The notes beneath the pieces are model-generated. The model was not told where the DNA came from. It saw only the letters and a program-made list of their open reading frames with translations, and did not search any database. A DNA stretch of 64,000 nt from Bacteroidota bacterium (GTDB lineage: Bacteria; Bacteroidota; Ignavibacteria; UBA10030): positions 30,192 to 94,191 of the forward strand of contig JALONQ010000009.1 of the NCBI GenBank assembly GCA_025454835.1, in the 5' to 3' direction. This document shows, one piece after another, positions 28,142-36,080 of the stretch. Position 1 is the first letter of the stretch. Every line of letters begins with the position of its first letter. Made by a program: the position numbers and the translations under genes.

Positions 28142-29060
28142 GCGGTCCCGTCGCGAAGAGCGGATGACCGACGTTGACGGAGACGCTGAGCGGTGCTAAT
28201 CCGGGGAACTTGCGCAGCAACCGGTCGGGGACGAGCACCCTGCGGCGCGTCATGAGGTGTCGGAATTGGAATCCGTTGAGGAGCGACTGCGCCTCGGGAT
28301 CATTGTGGAACACGACGAACGTTTCATTGCCCCGAGATCGCAGTGAGCGCACGGTCTCGGCGATCGACATCAACTCAGCCGCTGAATACAGGTAGAAGTA
28401 CCTCTCCTGGGTCTCCACCGGAACGGCGGTCGACCGCCGTCCTGGATGCTCCCACGCGATCGCATTCCGACCCATCAAGCGCACGTAGGCCGCTCCACCC
28501 CAGGCTTCCGACGTGAATGGCATGTGCCGGCGGATCTGCGGCAGGTCGACGTTCACGAGATGGAGTCCCGCCTCTTGGAAGAAGTTGAGCATCAGCGGGC
28601 TGTACCAGGAATTGTGACGCACCTCGGCGAAGACGCGCACGGCTGAGAATGCCTTGCCAAGGTCCGATAGATAACGCCGCTCCTCCGGCCCGTTCAGAAA
28701 CGACGCCGGGAACTGCATCACCAATCCCCCCAAGCGCCCCGCTTTCCGGATCAGGTCGAGCGTGCGCAGAACGGCAAGATAGTCCTCGCGACGGACATCG
28801 TATGAATGCGTAAATCCGCGGAACAGCTTAACCGTGAAGACGAATCTCGGATTGTCGGAGACGTCGTCCAGCCAGCGGTTCACCTGCTCGGGCGAGAAGC
28901 CGCAGTTGTAGAAGGTTGAGTTGACCTCGACGCTGTCGAAGAACTGGGCGTAGTAGCGCAACTTGCGAAAGCCGCGCTCGGTCGGCGGGTAGAAGACCTT
29001 CTCGAAGGGGGGCAGGTCCCAGCCCCCCATCCCTACGTGTAGGTTGGGCAGTTGCTCCAT
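28089..29060 (-). CDS. DUF72 (YecE-like) protein
   Basis: 323 residues with a TIM-barrel-like DUF72 domain throughout. Conserved parts are HVGMGGWDLPPFEKVFYP at the start, YAQFFDSVEVNSTFY, FVFTVKLFRGFTH, LGGLVMQFPASF and FAEVRHNSWY. The biochemical role of this common family is unknown. The C-terminal about 45 residues extend past the usual domain and overlap the SRAP gene tail to tail, which is unusual in this otherwise non-overlapping convergent layout. Confidence 0.9.
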   Translation of the reverse strand: MEQLPNLHVGMGGWDLPPFEKVFYPPTERGFRKLRYYAQFFDSVEVNSTFYNCGFSPEQVNRWLDDVSDNPRFVFTVKLFRGFTHSYDVRREDYLAVLRTLDLIRKAGRLGGLVMQFPASFLNGPEERRYLSDLGKAFSAVRVFAEVRHNSWYSPLMLNFFQEAGLHLVNVDLPQIRRHMPFTSEAWGGAAYVRLMGRNAIAWEHPGRRSTAVPVETQERYFYLYSAAELMSIAETVRSLRSRGNETFVVFHNDPEAQSLLNGFQFRHLMTRRRVLVPDRLLRKFPGLAPLSVSVNVGHPLFATGPLTHAPAPGSPVRRSSNY

Positions 29061-29441
29061 GTCATCCTCGCAGTTCGGACACAGGAACCATACGACATTT
29101 ATGTCGCACTAGCAAGAGGCATGCGACAGATTTGTATGTTCGAGGATGGGCGTGAAGCTGGGCAAGCCGTTCGGAGAGTGTGAAACGCAACACGATATGA
29201 GGACAATGATACCTCGACCTCAAAGCCCGGCCGTAGGCGCCTCAAATGCCCCCCTGCACTCAAGACGCCCGGGCCGTGGCAACTGCATCTGCAGCCCCGG
29301 AAGAAGAGCGAGTCGGTTCCCCCCTCGCGAGTTGCGATTCTGCCGCCCGCCCTCCCCTCCGGTAGACTGCGGCGGCAATATAGGAGGGAGAGACGGGGAT
29401 CCGCAATTGGTAATACTAACAGTTTTCTGGGGGGCAACGAA
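29061..29441. other. Intergenic stretch without a supported gene
   Basis: The frames here (such as 29099-29437, minus) have no family features, no ribosome site and compositional noise. It probably contains the leader of the DUF72 gene at its left end. I see no RNA fold I can name. Confidence 0.4.
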
Positions 29442-29548
29442 GAAAGCAGGAACGCTGATGACGCAGAAGAAGCAGATAATCGCGGATCATAGAATCGATA
29501 TCTGCGATCATCCCATTTTCAGCGTTGATCTGCGTTCCCGCTTTTTTA
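29442..29548. repeat. Dispersed inverted repeat abutting a response-regulator gene
   Basis: Arms of about 50 bp. The left arm runs GAAAGCAGGAACGCTGATG, then ACGCAGAAG and AATCGCGGATCAT. The right arm is its near reverse complement, ending TTGATCTGCGTTCCCGCTTTT. It ends at the base next to the stop codon of the minus-strand gene at 29549. It is the same family as 23065-23161 and 33612-33717. Confidence 0.7.
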
Positions 29549-30211
29549 CTAGACGAGTCCTTCTCGTATCGCCTTTGCCACTGCCAGACTCCTGCTGTTC
29601 ACTCCCAACTTCTCGTTGATATGCAGGGCGTGTTGATTGATCGTCGAGAGACTGACGAACATCCGTTGCGCGATCTCTTGGAATGGAGAGCCGTCGGCCA
29701 TATGCCGAAGCACCTGTATCTCGCGCTCGGTGAGTCCGTAGTCGGATGGCGACCGAAGTTGGGATGGTCGGACATCCCGCACAAGATGCCGCGTGACCAT
29801 CGGGTCCAACGGAAGCCCCCCTTGGACCACGCTCTCGACGGCCCGCGTAACGTCCGTCATGCTTGCGCTCTTCAGGAGATAGCCTGACGCCCCGTTGCGC
29901 AGGGCCGTCACCACCTTTTCATCCATGTCGAAGACGGTGAGCATGATCACCTGCATTGCGGGCGCCCGTTGTTTGAAGAGTTCGATCGCCGAAAGACCGC
30001 CGATGCCCGGCAGGCCGATGTCCAACAGAAGAACGCGGGGAGGGGTCTCGCCGCGCTCGAGCGCCTCGAGCGCCGGTTCGCAGCGGCTCCAGTGACGACT
30101 ACAACGAAGCGTCCCGGAGATCGTGATGGACGAAGCGACGACCTGACGGTAGTCTTCGTTGTCATCGATGAGCCAGACATCGATGGACGTCGGGTGGGTG
30201 GCGTGTGTCAT
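29549..30211 (-). CDS. NarL/FixJ-type response regulator (orphan)
   Basis: 220 residues. The start at 30211 has GAGGAG just upstream. The receiver domain (about 10-125) has acidic residues in WLIDDNEDYR, the phospho-acceptor Asp in VLLLDIGLPG, and conserved Thr and Lys in MLTVFD and GYLLKSAS. The LuxR-type helix-turn-helix (about 155-220) reads GLTEREIQVLRHMADG then STINQHALHINEKLGV. Binding sites and the partner kinase are unknown, because no histidine kinase lies nearby. It is followed directly by an inverted-repeat element. Confidence 0.92.
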   Translation of the reverse strand: MTHATHPTSIDVWLIDDNEDYRQVVASSITISGTLRCSRHWSRCEPALEALERGETPPRVLLLDIGLPGIGGLSAIELFKQRAPAMQVIMLTVFDMDEKVVTALRNGASGYLLKSASMTDVTRAVESVVQGGLPLDPMVTRHLVRDVRPSQLRSPSDYGLTEREIQVLRHMADGSPFQEIAQRMFVSLSTINQHALHINEKLGVNSRSLAVAKAIREGLV

Positions 30212-30273
30212 GCTCGCTCCTCGCGAGACGTTCCGAAGGAGTTCCACCAAGGAGACTCCGACGGCACTGCCCC

Positions 30274-31755
30274 TCAATGAGTGTGCGTCGATTCTACAGT
30301 CTCAACTTGGCTGAGGATCTCGCTCACCTGCTTCACGTTACCCTTATTGACCAGGACCATGACCGTATCGCCCGGTTCGAGGGTCGTGCCGCCGCTCGGG
30401 ACCAGGAACTTGTCGTTCCGAATGATGAGCGTGATCAGCGAATCGTCGGGCATGCCGAGTTCGACGATCGGCCTGCCCGTGTGAATGCTCTTGTACGGCA
30501 CGATGAAGTCCACGAGATCGGTGTCGGCACCCTTCGGAGCCTCGAACTCGAGCGGCGACGCCGTTCTCCGCTCTAGGGGGGCATCCACTCCCAGCCAGCG
30601 GGCCACCACGGGGATCGACCATCCCTGGAACAACGCAGACGTCAGGACAATAAAGAAAACGACGTTGAACAACGCCGACGCATTCGGCACACCGGCCAGG
30701 AGCGGAAAGGTGGCCAGGATGATCGGCACCGCGCCGCGGATGCCGACCCATGAAACCAGCGTCTTCTCCCGCCATGTGAGCGAACTGCCGGCCAACGAAA
30801 TGAAAACGCTCACGGGACGGGCGGCGAGGATCAGGAAGAACGAGACCGCCATCCCCGTGCCGAGTACGAACGCCACCTGACTGGGATAGACCAGCAGGCC
30901 GAGTGTGACGAACATCCCGATCTGCGACAGCCACGCGAGCCCGTCAAAGAACCGGAACAAGCTCCGCTTCTGAATGATGTCGCTGTTGCCGACGACGAGC
31001 CCGGCAATATACACCGCGAGGAATCCGCTGCCGTCGACGAGCACCGTCAGTCCGTAGATGAACGACGCGAAGGCCAGCGCGAAAACGGGGTAGAATCCGT
31101 CATACGTGAAGTTGAGACGGTTCAACAGCATCGCCAGCGCCCGTCCCCCAAGAAAACCGATCGCCGCCCCAAAGCCCATCTGATAGAAGAATCGCGGTAC
31201 GAGGTCCCAGATATCCGACCCCGTGCCGGAGAGGATGTCAACCAATCCCAGCGTCAGAAAGATCGCCATCGGGTCGTTGCTGCCCGACTCGAGCTCGATC
31301 AACGGCTTCAAGCGGCCCTTCAGGCTGATATGCTTCGACTGCAGGATCGAAAAGACGGCTGGCGCATCGGTCGACGAGACGACTGCACCGACCAACAACC
31401 CCTCAAGAAATGAGACCTGCAACAACAGCATCACGAACCAACCGACGGCCACCGCCGTCAGCAAGACCCCCAACGTGGCAAGGCTCAACGCCTGCCATGC
31501 TGTCTCGCGAACGTGCGCCCATCGCGTCGATAGCCCGCCCGAGAACAGAATGAAAACCAGCGCGACCGTGCCGATCGAACGGGCCAGACCGGCGTCGTCA
31601 AACGCGATCCCGCCCGGGCCCTCCGAACCCGCCAGCATGCCGACGCCCAGAAAGAGCAGCAGCGTGGGAATGCCAAGGTTGTCCGTGAGCCTCGCGATCA
31701 TGAGGCTCAGCAAGATCAACAAAGACCCGATGAGGAGCAGAGTATCGATTGACAT
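30274..31755 (-). CDS. K+/H+ antiporter, CPA1/NhaP2 type with TrkA-C domain
   Basis: 493 residues. Twelve or so helices form the Na+/H+ exchanger domain (about 1-385), with SSTDAPAVFSIL and SGSNDPMAIFLTLG, the conserved ion-site motifs of the NhaP/KefB superfamily. The C-terminal 75 residues are a TrkA-C regulatory domain (DLVDFIVPYKSIHTGRPI ... LEPGDTVMVLVNKG). This combination matches the K+/proton antiporters that export K+ under alkaline or osmotic stress; YcgO/NhaP2 is the closest described type. Confidence 0.9.
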   Translation of the reverse strand: MSIDTLLLIGSLLILLSLMIARLTDNLGIPTLLLFLGVGMLAGSEGPGGIAFDDAGLARSIGTVALVFILFSGGLSTRWAHVRETAWQALSLATLGVLLTAVAVGWFVMLLLQVSFLEGLLVGAVVSSTDAPAVFSILQSKHISLKGRLKPLIELESGSNDPMAIFLTLGLVDILSGTGSDIWDLVPRFFYQMGFGAAIGFLGGRALAMLLNRLNFTYDGFYPVFALAFASFIYGLTVLVDGSGFLAVYIAGLVVGNSDIIQKRSLFRFFDGLAWLSQIGMFVTLGLLVYPSQVAFVLGTGMAVSFFLILAARPVSVFISLAGSSLTWREKTLVSWVGIRGAVPIILATFPLLAGVPNASALFNVVFFIVLTSALFQGWSIPVVARWLGVDAPLERRTASPLEFEAPKGADTDLVDFIVPYKSIHTGRPIVELGMPDDSLITLIIRNDKFLVPSGGTTLEPGDTVMVLVNKGNVKQVSEILSQVETVESTHTH

Positions 31756-31823
31756 GGGGGGAACTCAGGAGGAACACACCATGCACGATACATTCCGCAC
31801 CGGACAGAGTCAAGAGTACGCTC

Positions 31824-33596
31824 CTAACGACGAGGCCTCGCCTCGCTGACCAGTAACCGCCCGGAAACACCAGACAACCGTATCTCCACGCCGGCCGCCG
31901 TCGCCGAGAAGAGCTCTCCGGTGAGAGCGTCTTTCCATTGACCGCGGAGAGGGAGTTGGGTGGAGATGTCGGCGCCGCGGTTGAGTACAACCACCACCTC
32001 GTTCGCTTCGCCCGCCCGCCCGAAGGCATAGACATCTCCGTCTGCTTTGACCGTTGAATAGCTGCCCCGCCGGAGGGGCTCCAAACGGTTTCGCAGGCCG
32101 ATGATCGTCTGATACCAGGCAAACATCTCCCGGTCGAACGTCACCGGATCAGGCGCCTGCGCCGTGCCGTCGAACCGCGTCGCCTCCGGCTCATACGTCA
32201 GGTCGTCCCACACCATCGGCTTCCGGTCGTCGGGGTCGTCGGCCCCCCACATGCCGGCCTCCGAGCCGTAGTAGACCATCGGCGCGCCGACGTAGGACAT
32301 CTGAAAGAGCCGGATCAGCCGCTGCAGGCGGTGGTGGGCAGGCCCCGGCCTTCGCGTGTCATAGGAGGGATTGTTCCGGGGGCCGTTCAGGTTGTCGAAG
32401 CGCCGGCCGGGATTCTTGATCATCGACGCCAACCGGTCGGTGTCGTGGCTGTCGATCAGGTTCTGCAGCACCTCGTTGATCTCGGGCGCATAGTCGGCGC
32501 GCACGGCCGCCAGGACGCTGTCAAACTGAGCCGCGTCGATGTCCCGGTCGATGAAGAAATCGACCGTCGCATATGCGAAGCGGTAGTTCATCACCGCGTC
32601 GAACTGGTCGCCCCCCAGCCAGTGCGAGGCATCGTCCCAGATCTCACCGATGATGATCGCTTCGGGATTGATCGACTTGACGAGCGTCCTCCACTCTCTC
32701 CAGAAGACGCTCGACACTTCGTTCGCCACGTCCAACCGCCAGCCATCGATGCCGTCCGATGGATCGCCGTCGCCGTTCGGGTCCATCCATCGCTTCGTGA
32801 TGTTGAAGAAATACTGCCGCACCGGATGGACGAAGCCGAGAGAATCCTCGTGGAACTCGGGCAGCGTCTTGTGGTCCCACCAGCCCTTGTAGTCGAACTC
32901 GTTCTCAGTCGTCGCCGGGTCATCCCATTTCCTCACATCGTACCAGTCCACGTACGGAGAGCTCCGCTGGTTCTTTACGATATCCTGAAAGGCCCAGAAC
33001 TCCGTTCCGCTGTGGTTAAAGACCCCGTCAACGACGACCCGCATGCCGCGCGCGTGGGCCCCTTCGATGAGACGCAGGAACGTCCGGTCGGCCGCCGTCC
33101 AGGTCCAGCTGGACGGGTCGTCCGTCTCGCGCTCGATGGCATGTAGGTCGCCATCGCGGTCCGGGCCGAAGTTGTTGTCGATGTGATGATAGCTCGAGGC
33201 GTCGTATTTGTGGAGCGACACCCCCTCAAACACCGGATTGAAGTAGAGTGCGTTGACGCCGAGGTCCTTGAGGTAGTCAAGCTTCTCGATGACGCCGATC
33301 AGATCGCCACCGTAGCGGCGGTCGAACACGTTCTGATAGAACAGTGCATCGTGCTTCCGCTCCCATGGTTGCAGGCGGTACCAGTCCGACGTCCACGAAG
33401 AGACCTGCCACGAACGTCCCGGTGGAACGCGCACCTCTTCTGCGGTGGGGTCGTTCTTCGGATCGCCGTTGCGGAATCGTTCCGGGAAGATCTGATACCA
33501 GACCGCATCGCGGGCCCAGGTCGGGACTTTGATCTGCGGAGTGAGGGTGGCGCTGAACAGAATGATGGTGGAGATGAGAAGGAATAGACGGGTCAT
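31824..33596 (-). CDS. Secreted GH13 alpha-amylase (cyclomaltodextrinase/neopullulanase type)
   Basis: 590 residues. The start at 33596 begins a signal peptide, MTRLFLLISTIILFSATLTP; longer frames add unrelated sequence from a repeat element. GH13 conserved regions are present: VVVDGVFNHSG (region I), DGWRLDVANEV with the nucleophile Asp (II), IIGEIWDDA with the acid/base Glu (III) and LIDSHDTDR with the third Asp (IV). The insertion with WTSDWYRLQPWE and a C-terminal beta-sandwich agree with the neopullulanase/cyclodextrinase subfamilies. It cleaves alpha-1,4-glucans outside the cytoplasm. Confidence 0.93.
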   Translation of the reverse strand: MTRLFLLISTIILFSATLTPQIKVPTWARDAVWYQIFPERFRNGDPKNDPTAEEVRVPPGRSWQVSSWTSDWYRLQPWERKHDALFYQNVFDRRYGGDLIGVIEKLDYLKDLGVNALYFNPVFEGVSLHKYDASSYHHIDNNFGPDRDGDLHAIERETDDPSSWTWTAADRTFLRLIEGAHARGMRVVVDGVFNHSGTEFWAFQDIVKNQRSSPYVDWYDVRKWDDPATTENEFDYKGWWDHKTLPEFHEDSLGFVHPVRQYFFNITKRWMDPNGDGDPSDGIDGWRLDVANEVSSVFWREWRTLVKSINPEAIIIGEIWDDASHWLGGDQFDAVMNYRFAYATVDFFIDRDIDAAQFDSVLAAVRADYAPEINEVLQNLIDSHDTDRLASMIKNPGRRFDNLNGPRNNPSYDTRRPGPAHHRLQRLIRLFQMSYVGAPMVYYGSEAGMWGADDPDDRKPMVWDDLTYEPEATRFDGTAQAPDPVTFDREMFAWYQTIIGLRNRLEPLRRGSYSTVKADGDVYAFGRAGEANEVVVVLNRGADISTQLPLRGQWKDALTGELFSATAAGVEIRLSGVSGRLLVSEARPRR

Positions 33597-33611
33597 AAGG
33601 TGATTGTCGGA

Positions 33612-33717
33612 TAGAAAAGATGAACGCAGATGACGCAGAAAGAAGGGATAATCGCTGATTTGGAGTCTTGATCTGCGACCATCAAATGTTTCAGCGTTAT
33701 CAGCGTTCTCGCTTTCT
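33612..33717. repeat. Dispersed inverted repeat abutting the CNNM-type gene
   Basis: The left arm includes GAACGCAGATGACGCAGAAA and TAATCGCTGATT. The right arm includes TTCAGCGTTATCAGCGTTCT and ends in CGCTTTCT, its near reverse complement. It ends directly at the stop codon of the minus-strand gene at 33718. It is the same family as 23065-23161 and 29442-29548. Confidence 0.7.
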
Positions 33718-35031
33718 CTATGTCTCGGTTTCCACCGGCGGAGGGGGGAGGCGCCGAATGCGGACGGTCTCGACGACGTTCTGTTCGACCTTTTCGGCGA
33801 TGAACTCGGTGTCACCCACCCGGAACGACTCGCCCGGGGCCGGTATCCGGCCGAGCTGTTCGACGACGAATCCGCCGATCGACAGAATGTCCTTGATCGA
33901 CAGCTCGCGGTCGAGGAGGCGCTCCACGTCATTCGTCGTCCAACTGCCGTCGACAATGAACTCGTTCTCGTTCACACGCACGATCTCGGGAGCTTCACGA
34001 TCGAATTCATCCTGGATGTTTCCCACGATCTCCTCGAGCACATTCTCGAGCGTGATCAGTCCCGCGGTGCCGCCGTACTCGTCGACGAGGATAATCATGT
34101 GCTTCTTCTTCTGCAGCATCGTGTCGAGGACCATCTCGAGCGACGCCGTCTCAGGCAGAAAGATCGCATCACGAAAGACCGACTCGAGCTTGAAGCTCGG
34201 CTCCAGGTGCCGGTTGTGCTTGAAGATGTCCTTCGTGTGGACCAGGCCGATGATGTTGTCAACGGTATCGCGGTAGACCGGGTAGCGCGAGAACTTGTTA
34301 CGCTGCATCAGGTCGATGTTCACGGCGGCCGGGGCCGCTGAGTCGAGCGCGGCCATTTCCTTGCGCGGAACCATGACATGCCGCGCCTGCTTCCGCTTGA
34401 AGTCGATGGCGTTGAGAGCGATCGCGCGGCTGGCGGCGTTCTCACCTCCACCTTCGCTCAGGATCAGCCGAAGCTCCTCCTCCGAATGGAGAAGCTCCAC
34501 CCCGCTCGCCGGCCGAATACCGACGAACGTCAGAAGCCAATTGGCCAGCGAATTGAGCGCCCAGATGATCGGCCGAAAGACCGCGTAGAACAGCTTCAGC
34601 GGCGCCGCAATGAACAGGGTCGTTCCCTGGGCCTTCTGAATGGCGAGCGACTTCGGCGCCAGTTCCCCAAGGACGATGTGGAGGAAGGTGATGAGGGTGA
34701 AGGCCACTCCGAAGGAGATCCCCTGGATCCATCTGGGATCGCCGACGCCAAGGTCCTCAAGGACCGGCTCCAGCATATGCGCCACGAAGGGTTCGCCGAT
34801 CCAGCCGAGGGCCAGGCTCGTCATCGTGATCCCGAGCTGAGTGGCAGAAAGATAGGCATCCAGATGGGTAACGATGTCGTAGGCCATCCGCGCCCTCAAG
34901 TCGCCACGCTTCATCAGCGGCTCGATCTGGGTGTGACGGACCTTGACGATGGCGAACTCCGCCGCAACGAAGAATCCGTTGAGTGCCACAACGAACATCA
35001 CCACAAAAGCATTGAAGAGAACCTCAGCCAT
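33718..35031 (-). CDS. CNNM/CorC-HlyC family membrane protein with CBS pair
   Basis: 437 residues: the DUF21 transmembrane domain (about 1-190, with NGFFVAAEFAIVKVR and SLALGWIGEP), two CBS domains (about 205-345, with SRYPVYRDTVDNIIGLVHTK and ILVDEYGGTAGLIT) and the CorC_HlyC domain at the end (about 355-430, with FIVDGSWTTNDVERLLD). Proteins of this type are linked to Mg2+ and Co2+ extrusion and to membrane stress tolerance. The old name hemolysin is misleading. It stands alone, back to back with a plus-strand gene. Confidence 0.92.
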   Translation of the reverse strand: MAEVLFNAFVVMFVVALNGFFVAAEFAIVKVRHTQIEPLMKRGDLRARMAYDIVTHLDAYLSATQLGITMTSLALGWIGEPFVAHMLEPVLEDLGVGDPRWIQGISFGVAFTLITFLHIVLGELAPKSLAIQKAQGTTLFIAAPLKLFYAVFRPIIWALNSLANWLLTFVGIRPASGVELLHSEEELRLILSEGGGENAASRAIALNAIDFKRKQARHVMVPRKEMAALDSAAPAAVNIDLMQRNKFSRYPVYRDTVDNIIGLVHTKDIFKHNRHLEPSFKLESVFRDAIFLPETASLEMVLDTMLQKKKHMIILVDEYGGTAGLITLENVLEEIVGNIQDEFDREAPEIVRVNENEFIVDGSWTTNDVERLLDRELSIKDILSIGGFVVEQLGRIPAPGESFRVGDTEFIAEKVEQNVVETVRIRRLPPPPVETET

Positions 35032-35175
35032 GATCAGGGAGCACTGCTCGGGAAGTTATCGTTGGAACGTGAACGCGTTTTAATATAGACCGAATTGAAT
35101 GTGTCTTCAAGAAAGGGACTGGAAGAGAAGGGCGGGATTGAATTTCAGCGAATTTTTGCGGATTTTGAGGAACAA

Positions 35176-35868
35176 ATGAGCCCCTTCTCAATAATGAAAT
35201 CCGTTCCGGCACGGCGGCAACTCTGGATCCGGACTGTCACCGGCCTTACGCTTTTCGGTGCCGCCCTGTGGATCTTCCTTGCCAGCGGTATCCGTGAGGT
35301 AGTGGCCGTCGACCATCTCCGTGAACTAGGGGCCAACCCCCTCACGCCTGTCCTGATCGTGTTGGCCATGACGGGGGCCTGGGCATTCGCCCTCCCGGGA
35401 AGCGCTTTCTTCTTCATCACGCCGCTCCTCTTCCCACCCCTGGAAGCCACGGCGATCATCACGATCGGTTCGGCCGCCGGAACGACCGCCGGGTATGCCG
35501 CGGCGAGGTTCGTCGGGGGTCCTTGGGTCGACCGTGCCCGGTCATCCCGCTGGAATCAATTTCTGGCCCGGCACTCGACGTTCGGCATGATCTTTACGCT
35601 TCGTATCGTTCCGGGCTCACAACATGGCATCCTGAACTACAGTGCCGGCGCATTGGCGATCGGATTCATGAAGTTTCTTGGCGCGACCATTCTCGCCATC
35701 GGCATCAAAGGCTTCCTTTATGCCACAGCCATTCAGCAGAGCGTCGGCGCTTCGAACATTCGTGAGGCGTTGAACTCCGAGACCGTGGCCGCGCTCATGG
35801 GACTCGCGACCTTGGGTGTGGCGGGACATCTGATCCAGAGGAGAGCAGAGAGAGGAGATAGGATATAG
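35176..35868 (+). CDS. TVP38/TMEM64 (DedA-like) membrane protein
   Basis: 230 residues. The start at 35176 has GAGG five bases upstream; two earlier in-frame starts lack a ribosome site. Five or six helices are predicted, with the family core PGSAFFFITPLLFPPLEAT, GSAAGTTAGYAAARF and LRIVPGSQHGILNYSAGA, where a Gly-rich re-entrant loop precedes the last helices. DedA/VTT proteins act as lipid scramblases or flippases in membrane homeostasis. The last codons and stop lie inside a purine-rich tract. Confidence 0.85.
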   Translation: MSPFSIMKSVPARRQLWIRTVTGLTLFGAALWIFLASGIREVVAVDHLRELGANPLTPVLIVLAMTGAWAFALPGSAFFFITPLLFPPLEATAIITIGSAAGTTAGYAAARFVGGPWVDRARSSRWNQFLARHSTFGMIFTLRIVPGSQHGILNYSAGALAIGFMKFLGATILAIGIKGFLYATAIQQSVGASNIREALNSETVAALMGLATLGVAGHLIQRRAERGDRI

Positions 35869-35935
35869 GAGATAGGATATTGGAGATAGGAGGGAGGAGG
35901 AAGTAGAAAGTATGAAGTAGTCAGTAATGAGCTTG
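35858..35935 (+). repeat. Purine-rich GGAGATAGGATAT iterated tract
   Basis: An almost pure A/G/T run with at least four copies of GGAGATAGGATAT-like units, covering the last codons and the 3' flank of the TVP38-like gene. It is the purine counterpart of the pyrimidine tracts at 4940-5000 and 36004-36080, seen from the coding strand. Confidence 0.55.
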
Positions 35936-35970
35936 AAGTGTGGAGAGGTTCGAAGACGTCAACAAAAGTG

Positions 35971-35995
35971 AAGGGCCGGGAAACTCCCAGCCCTT
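35971..35995. terminator. Hairpin between convergent genes, probable terminator
   Basis: AAGGGCCGGGA (35971-35981) pairs with TCCCAGCCCTT (35985-35995) over a 3-nt loop. On the minus strand the only non-Watson-Crick pair is a G-U and the stem is followed by CACTTTTG, so it fits best as the terminator of the helicase-like gene. Confidence 0.55.
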
Positions 35996-36003
35996 TGTCA
36001 TTT

Positions 36004-36080
36004 GATGATCTCCCTGACCCCTTCCCACCTCCTTACTCCTTACACCTCTCACCTCATTCTGTTCTCCGCACCGCCTACTT
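36004..36080. repeat. Pyrimidine-rich degenerate tract at the helicase gene end
   Basis: A long C/T-rich run with CCTTCCCACCTCCTTACTCC-like iterations, overlapping the stop codon at 36075. On the coding strand of the minus gene it is purine-rich. Confidence 0.5.

Noticed and set aside
29099..29437. 112-residue minus-strand frame next to the DUF72 gene
   Set aside because: Random composition, no ribosome site, no matching neighbour.
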